Positions 58,565 through 64,000 of a DNA stretch of 64,000 nt are shown here, in pieces (the stretch's first letter is position 1; each line of letters begins with the position of its first letter). The notes beneath the pieces were generated by a model, which made no database searches, was not told where the DNA came from, and saw only the letters and a program-made list of their open reading frames with translations. Source of the stretch: Panagrolaimus kolymaensis (taxonomy: Eukaryota > Nematoda > Chromadorea > Rhabditida > Panagrolaimidae); assembly GCA_028622995.1 (NCBI GenBank), contig JAJQJQ010000090.1, forward strand, positions 124,001 through 188,000, written 5' to 3'. A program made the position numbers and the translations under genes.

Positions 58565-61370
58565 TGGAGGGCCCACCGCTTCTGGTGGTAACGTTACTGC
58601 TGGAATGCATTTAAACGTTGGGCAGTGCGATAGTGCAATTCCAATGAAGGAGGAGCATCTAAAAGAGGTAGCTGATGTTAAAGCAACTGAACATCGAAGT
58701 TCTGGTACTGCTTTCAAGGTATTTTCTATAAATGCTAGTAATGAAACTGCAACTACACCCAAGGTTATCGAAACATCACATGAAGCTGATGGTATCGACA
58801 CATTTGCACTCGCAGCTGAGCATCGTGAAATGCAACGCAAACAGATCGAGTTGATTTTGAAAACAAGCAAAGACTGTTTTAATGAGTTATCAGCTAGCAT
58901 TAAAAGAGCAAACGTAGCTTTGGCAGCAATTAATCATCAAAGATATCAGATTGATCATGAATTAATGAAAGTACTTGAACAACTGCTTGTTGGAAAAACA
59001 GCGGTAATGGCAGATTGGATTTTTGATGGCATTGAAAAGCTTGACGGATACCATGCGGAAATTTCAGCGTTGATTGATAACGACAATGCAAAACAGGAAA
59101 AGATAAATGAGCTTGTGAGCCATATTGAAACCTCAACTCATGAACCAAAAGTCGGACTTTCTGAAAAGTTTGATCTTGCTTTCTGGGATTGTGAAACTGT
59201 TCGTGATTTGTCATACAAGATGGCTTCATTACAAAAGGAAAATCATAATCTTTTGGCTGAAGTAAACATTTGGAAGTTAGCAGCAAAAGCCGCAACTAAA
59301 GAACAAGTACCTAAAGCTAGTGTTCAACATGAAGTTTGTAAAGCTAGTGTCGATTATCCACCTTATCCACTTGATACATCATTTGTTGATATGCGTGTAA
59401 CACCAAAGTTTAATGATGCAAACATGATTCCCAAAGATGAACCTCATGCTTCATATTCGGATAAATCCAATGTTGATAAACAATTGCGACCCAAGTGGCC
59501 CATGCCAACAAGATTCACAGGAAAAACTCGTGGAGAATTGGAACGTTATTTTGTAACTTTTGAAAGTTCAACTGTTCGTAATGGAATTTACGGTGATGAT
59601 AAGTCTGAACTTTTAGCTCATTATTTACCTTCCGATTTGCAACAACATCATTATAGCATCTTCATGCAAACTCATGATTACGAAAATGTAAAGAGTTATT
59701 TGCTTAATGTATTGGGCTCTGAGAACTCAGTAGCAATGTTCACTGCTCGTGCTGGACTTGATCGATTACGGAAATCATTTAGTCAGTCATATGCTGAATT
59801 CCTTCGTGAAGTTGAAGATAAGGTAGCAGAAGCTTTTGCGGGTGAAAAGAAAAGTGCCGATGTTGAATTAAAGAAAATTCTCATTCGTATAACACAAAAT
59901 GATCGTGACATGTGTTATTACAACATCATTTTACCACAGCTTGCTGAGACCTATTTGACGCTTAAACAGCTCATATTAAGTACTGAAGTTACTCGAAAAC
60001 TTACTACAATGCCACGATATTCTGAACATGCTGATGCTAATAAACGACAAATACATCCAAAGTTTGAAGGAAATAATGTGAACGAGAATGCACAAAACCA
60101 ACCATTCCAAGACGGACGTAAAAGTAGTAATTACGCTAGCGGGAGTGGAAATAATGCTCGATTCCAGGACGGTCGTAACAGTAGTAATTACGCTAGCGGG
60201 AATAGAAGCTATGGAAATGCTGGGGATAACCGAGAAACCCCAAAGACACTTATGATAAAGGAAAGAAAAGGTCAGAATGTTCATGTCATACGAAATTATG
60301 TCATTCCACCAAATAAAAGATACAACGTTATTGTAACGGCTCCGATTGATGATGGTGCAGCGAGACTTGGAAATGTTGTAAAAAACATAAAGTTTGGACG
60401 CATAGGTACATTCTATGATGGCTATTGTAGCTTAAGTTGTACAAACACATCGGATAGAGAAGTGCTTTTAAAAAGCAAACAAATTGTGGGAAAAGCCTTG
60501 CATTTGCAAAGGAAAAGCTCCCGAGGAAAGCATGTGAAAGGTGATGAAACCTCGTCAACGTTGCGAACTGCTATGTCTGAAGGTGATGGGGAAGATAATC
60601 GTTCATGGTATAAAAGTCTAAATGTGGATGCAGACACATTACCGGTTATTAATAACCAAATTGGCATCTACCGAGAACAACCTCTTACACCTTCGGTTAA
60701 AGAACTTGCTACTAAAAGCTCGTTATTTAATGAAAGGCTAGAAAGTTTGCCTACTGTTCGTAAAGAACTTAATGGATCGAAATCCAACATAATAAAAGTG
60801 AACCAAGCTAAAGCTGACTTTACCGGTAGTAAAGAAACTACTAAAAGCATTAGTGTGCCATGGTGGGATAACTTCATTAGTATTAGAAACAAAGATAGTT
60901 TATCCATTGAAAAAACCTCGTCTGCTACTGAAGCAACAACTCATGAACTCAACGATGCTATGGAAGATGTCTCATCAAATCCTCAACTAAAATATATTCA
61001 AGAAACGTCTAATTCTGATGTCGTCAAAACTCTTAGTATTGCTGAAATGGATAATTATGCTCATCATCAAACATCGTCAACTCAAATAGAAGCCTCAAAT
61101 GCTCTTTATGTTAATGAAAATGAACGGAAACAAGATGCTCTGAAATCAAATGAACTCAATAATACTATGGAAGAACCCATCAACGTGAAAGACCATTCAA
61201 TCAAACATCGTGGATATGCTCAACAACATCATGAAACTTCTCATGGACATGGATCACAAATAAATGCTCGTTATTCAAACAAACTGCATGGCCTCAATGA
61301 TCCAGAATACTATGGTAATCGCCGGGGACGTCGAGCTCGTGGTGGGCAGGGCAAGTCCTATAGGTGCTAG
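58503..61370 (+). CDS. Gag-like protein of the retroelement (955 aa)
   Basis: The start is ATG at 58503 inside the left repeat; the open frame continues upstream to 58437 only with a non-ATG start. The stop TAG at 61368-61370 lies inside the right repeat. The chain is a helical N-terminal region (about 95-260), then a capsid-like block near residues 330-500 (KWPMPTRFTGKTRGELERYF, LLAHYLPSD, LDRLRKSF). It then has an imperfect repeat (QDGRKSSNYASG and QDGRNSSNYASG, about 537-575). A block near 595-660 (RNYVIPPNKRYNV, LSCTNTSDREVLLKSKQIVG) recalls the linker found between protease and reverse transcriptase in Ty3-type Pol. The tail is basic (RRGRRARGGQGKS). I see no zinc knuckle and no DTG/DSG or YxDD motif. 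The likely role is packaging and assembly; the last 270 residues match nothing I know. Confidence 0.85.
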   Translation: MSQTKGINTQLTSNAEVPTRYGGPTASGGNVTAGMHLNVGQCDSAIPMKEEHLKEVADVKATEHRSSGTAFKVFSINASNETATTPKVIETSHEADGIDTFALAAEHREMQRKQIELILKTSKDCFNELSASIKRANVALAAINHQRYQIDHELMKVLEQLLVGKTAVMADWIFDGIEKLDGYHAEISALIDNDNAKQEKINELVSHIETSTHEPKVGLSEKFDLAFWDCETVRDLSYKMASLQKENHNLLAEVNIWKLAAKAATKEQVPKASVQHEVCKASVDYPPYPLDTSFVDMRVTPKFNDANMIPKDEPHASYSDKSNVDKQLRPKWPMPTRFTGKTRGELERYFVTFESSTVRNGIYGDDKSELLAHYLPSDLQQHHYSIFMQTHDYENVKSYLLNVLGSENSVAMFTARAGLDRLRKSFSQSYAEFLREVEDKVAEAFAGEKKSADVELKKILIRITQNDRDMCYYNIILPQLAETYLTLKQLILSTEVTRKLTTMPRYSEHADANKRQIHPKFEGNNVNENAQNQPFQDGRKSSNYASGSGNNARFQDGRNSSNYASGNRSYGNAGDNRETPKTLMIKERKGQNVHVIRNYVIPPNKRYNVIVTAPIDDGAARLGNVVKNIKFGRIGTFYDGYCSLSCTNTSDREVLLKSKQIVGKALHLQRKSSRGKHVKGDETSSTLRTAMSEGDGEDNRSWYKSLNVDADTLPVINNQIGIYREQPLTPSVKELATKSSLFNERLESLPTVRKELNGSKSNIIKVNQAKADFTGSKETTKSISVPWWDNFISIRNKDSLSIEKTSSATEATTHELNDAMEDVSSNPQLKYIQETSNSDVVKTLSIAEMDNYAHHQTSSTQIEASNALYVNENERKQDALKSNELNNTMEEPINVKDHSIKHRGYAQQHHETSHGHGSQINARYSNKLHGLNDPEYYGNRRGRRARGGQGKSYRC

Positions 61371-61740
61371 CTGCTCCTATCGGTGTTCATCAAATATACA
61401 AACAATGCGCCATCAAACTCACTGAACCTCTCATTCTATTTTATAACACTTGGCCAAGGAATGCTCTTTCTCCTTTATTTCCATATCATCATTGTTGTCG
61501 TAGTTGTGTCTTCGTCTGTCTAATTGTTCTTGCATATTTGTAGCTGTATTTGGTGTCTCTCATAATAATAAATAATTGAAGTTAATCTATTGCTGCTTAA
61601 GGTAATTTTCTATTGTTTCACTATTGTAATTTGTCTTGTTCGTGTGATATTGTTAATAACATCGAAGTTATATTCAATATGTCACAAACAAAAGGCATAA
61701 ACACTCAGTTGACCTCAAATGCCGAAGTCCCAACAAGATA
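61354..61740 (+). repeat. Right LTR-like direct repeat (387 bp)
   Basis: Second copy of the terminal repeat. It overlaps the last codons and the stop of the Gag-like frame (AG-TCC-TAT-AGG-TGC-TAG) and is followed by the CATC target duplication. Confidence 0.9.
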
Positions 61741-61896
61741 CATCCTAGCCGTTCGTTAACAGACAAGTTTGAGAGCTGCATTTAAGTTTTTTCTAACACC
61801 TAAGTTTTTCAATTTCATCCAAAAAAAGACACGGTTACATATTTTAAAACATTTTATTAATATTAAAACACACAAAATAAAATAATACAATTTTTC
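61741..61896 (-). repeat. 3' flank of secreted-protein gene, copy B
   Basis: The reverse complement resembles the 3' flank of copy A (GTCTTTTTTTGGATGAAAT-GA-AA-CTTA-GTGTT). The homologous stretch ends near the retroelement insertion site. Confidence 0.6.
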
Positions 61897-63027
61897 CTAT
61901 TGACAGGGAACATTTTCGTCGTGACAATGATATGCAGCCCAAGTTAAAAGAGCTAAAAAAAGAAGTAACATTAGTGATGATCATAAAGTCGGATAAGTAA
62001 TGCACAAATCAATATTGAGTAGTTATATGACAGAACAAATTCTTCGATCAAAGAAATAAAAAAGTAAACTTACAAAATTGTCCTTCAGCCTTACTTTCAA
62101 TTCCAACCAATTCAAAAAACGTTTGAAACCCAACATGAATTTTACGGAAGACCAAAGCAGAATGAAGTACCATTGGATCATTATCATCAAGTCTAGTATC
62201 AATACGTTCGGTACAAAATTGCTCTTCTGGATCAACAGCATAAACATTATCAGGATCAAAGAGTTTTTTGCATTCTTCAAAATCAACGACTTTAATATTC
62301 TTTCCAAGCAATTCTATACCTCTACCAGTAATATTAAAGAAAACAGCTTTCAATTCTATTTCACCAAGAGCTGGTTTTTTAGTATCCCTTTTGAAAACAG
62401 CATTTTGGTCAGGATATTCGAAATCTGCTGGAACATTATGCTAAAAACGGAATAAAGCTATAAATAAGAAAACAATAAAAAGACATACATCGATATGGCA
62501 GAAATTATGAACAAGCGTGATGCAACCATAAGTGTCTTGAAAACATTGCTTTGGATAGGTGAAGTTTTTTGTTCCAATAATTTCATCATCATACTCACCA
62601 TACAAAGGAAAATATATTGTTGTGGCCGCGATATTGACACTGAAAAATGAAATTTTGATTACAGGTATATAGAGCATATAACAACTGAGAATGACATCCA
62701 CCGAATAACAATTGATAACATAAACAATCAACGAGGAGTGCAAAAACTAAAGAAATTAACTTACATTTGTTCATTTGGAGGATTAATATGGCGGCATTGA
62801 ACTTGACCAGGACCAATAATATGACCATCATCAACACCAACCATTAAAATATTATCAGTATGCGGAGTAATTTCATCAATACTTTCATTATTAGTTTTCA
62901 AATAATCAAAGGTTGTTTCAGCAATATACCATGACAAGGCAGGAACAGGAATGTATTCTTCAGCACCTTCAGAAACTTTGATTGAAGCAAAACCAAGAGC
63001 AAAAATGAGCAACCACCAGCGATTCAT
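61897..63027 (-). CDS. Small secreted protein, family copy B (278 aa)
   Basis: Four exons (minus): 63027-62765, 62639-62489, 62440-62074 and 61952-61897. Exons 1, 3 and 4 have the same lengths as copy A (263, 367 and 56 bases); exon 2 is 9 bases shorter. The signal peptide and first 63 codons are identical to copy A, followed by scattered differences (VGVDDGH for VAVDNTH; a distinct exon 2 with YFPLYGEYDDE; last residues CQ for CR). All cysteines seen in copy A are kept. Intron 1 is 125 bases against 55 in copy A. Both copies read as intact, so both may be expressed. Family unrecognised; secretion is inferred from the signal peptide. Confidence 0.85.
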
Positions 63028-64000
63028 GATTTTTGATTGAACAAAAAATGAGAGAGAAAAAATGGATGAGCTTGACTTTTATTTATTTTTAGCGATGCGT
63101 TGATGAAAATGAAAGAAGCAATGCAAATTTTTTTGAAAATGGATGATTTGCAAAAAGGCATGTAAGAAAAAAAGTTTCAATGAGACACAAAAATAACAAA
63201 GAAACTGCTTGTTTGAACTCATTTTTTTATTCAACTTCGAGTAAAAATGGAAGATCCAGTCATACGGCGCCAAAAATCGAAATCGCCAATTGTGGGCTTA
63301 GTTTTTTTGCATAGCGGGATATTTTTATTTGAAGAATTTAGCAAATTGATAATCAAAAAACTGTTTTAAAAAAATTAAGAACGCATCAATTAGAGATGTA
63401 CTATATTAACGAATCCAACCATTTTGAAGAAGAAGAAACAACTGTATTTCTAAAAAGCATTGATTTCCATTTATAAATTTAACTTTTATTCTTTTTTAAG
63501 GACTAATAATTGTTTTCTTTTTGGGTATTTGATTAGCCAATTTGTTGGTGCATATAAGACGCCGATATTTAAAAAAATTTTGTGCAGCACAAAATTCCTC
63601 ACTTTTTTGAAAAAGTGTCTCTTTTGCCATTTTTTTCAATTGATTTTTTTGGCAAAAGAGACACTTTTTCAAAAAAGTGAGTAATTTTGTGCTGCACAAA
63701 ATTTTTTTAAATATCGGCGTCTTATATCGAAGTCATTTGCTTTGTTACAATAATTTCCTTACAATTGATAGTCATTACCAAAGCCAATCAGTAAATATAC
63801 ATATTTGCACTCTGTTATATTTTTTGTACGATGATTACAAGCTTGTAATAAGTTTATAAAACTACTGCTAGTTGATTATAAAGATAAATTCCAAGTCCAT
63901 CATAACTGTTGACAACAAAGGTTGAAGTTTAAAGAAGCATTTAAGTTTTTCCAAACACCTAAGGTTCTTCATTTCATCCAAAAGACTAGATACACATTTA
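62841..64000 (-). repeat. Inverted duplication, copy B (partner 3820-5003)
   Basis: Near-identical reverse complement of copy A, from the middle of exon 1 through promoter and upstream spacer to the window edge, interrupted by the MITE at 63556-63723. It lacks the MITE present in copy A: the empty site reads GGTTGAAG-TTTAAA-GAAGC near 63922. Confidence 0.9.
63556..63723. mobile_element. Palindromic MITE in copy B (168 bp)
   Basis: The arms AAGACGCCGATATTTAAAAA and its complement enclose a second long palindrome (GAAAAAGTGTCTCTTTTGCC). Copy A has the empty site GCATATCGAAG, so the duplication is ATAT (63552-63555 and 63724-63727), or TA if the tips include the adjacent TA. The sequence is unrelated to the TTAA family. 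No coding sequence. Confidence 0.9.

Larger units (their letters stand above)
58178..61740 (+). mobile_element. Gag-only LTR retroelement, TR-GAG-like (3563 bp)
   Basis: The element runs from AGTCCTATAGG (58178) to CAACAAGATA (61740) and is flanked by a 4-base duplication, CATC (58174-58177 and 61741-61744). Its 387 bp direct terminal repeats read as identical. It encodes one long Gag-like frame and no protease, reverse transcriptase, RNase H or integrase. Mobility would need enzymes from an autonomous partner. The identical repeats and intact frame point to a very recent insertion. Confidence 0.85.

Noticed and set aside
60328..60907. Minus-strand frames inside the retroelement
   Set aside because: Shadows of the 955-codon plus-strand frame, with no features of their own.

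Overview
The window looks like nuclear DNA of a nematode. It is very AT-rich, introns are mostly 45-300 bp with T-rich acceptors (TTTTTAG or TTTTCAG), several genes have a T-rich acceptor just upstream of the start codon as expected for spliced-leader trans-splicing, and the gene set fits: a cuticle-type collagen, an astacin-ShK protease, an SNPC-4-like Myb protein and a tyrosine-hydroxylase-like enzyme. I cannot name the species. The T-rich, TAG-ended acceptors would fit a clade IV (tylenchine) worm, but that is only an impression.

Layout. Positions 1-1928 (minus) are the end of a mobile-element protein that joins a Ulp1-type peptidase to a Helitron-type PIF1 helicase, with one in-frame stop. 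Positions 2100-3790 are degenerate repeats. A two-member family of small secreted proteins sits at the two edges of the window in opposite orientation (4814-5857 plus; 61897-63027 minus), inside near-identical inverted copies of about 1.2 kb. Positions 6595-6933 hold a short Gag-like gene. Positions 7108-17380 are gene-free AT-rich DNA with two palindromic TTAA-flanked elements.

The plus-strand gene block follows: PACS cargo adaptor (17381-21924), CCA-adding enzyme (23274-25053), COQ2 (25343-26620), long-chain acyl-CoA synthetase (27525-29750) and a broken atlastin copy (29905-31341). A repeat-rich gap holds a hAT-like element nested in a TTAA element (32900-33622). The minus-strand block follows: SNPC-4 (34118-39043), an ENPP ectoenzyme (39448-46322) with an unrelated secreted-protein gene nested antisense in an intron (42604-43931), a cuticle collagen (47696-49406), tyrosine hydroxylase (51704-53534) and an astacin protease (55284-57628).

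At 58178-61740 is a complete, apparently very young retroelement. It has two 387 bp direct repeats that read as identical, a CATC target duplication, and one 955-residue Gag-like reading frame that starts inside the left repeat and stops inside the right one, with no protease, reverse transcriptase or integrase. It resembles the Gag-only elements called TR-GAG in plants.

The genes do not form one pathway. CCA enzyme/COQ2 and acyl-CoA synthetase/atlastin copy are closely spaced same-strand pairs that could be operons. The unusual content is the mobile DNA: the Gag-only element, the Ulp1-helicase frame, paired empty and filled insertion sites, and an inverted duplication whose copies are identical only up to a sharp point inside exon 1.
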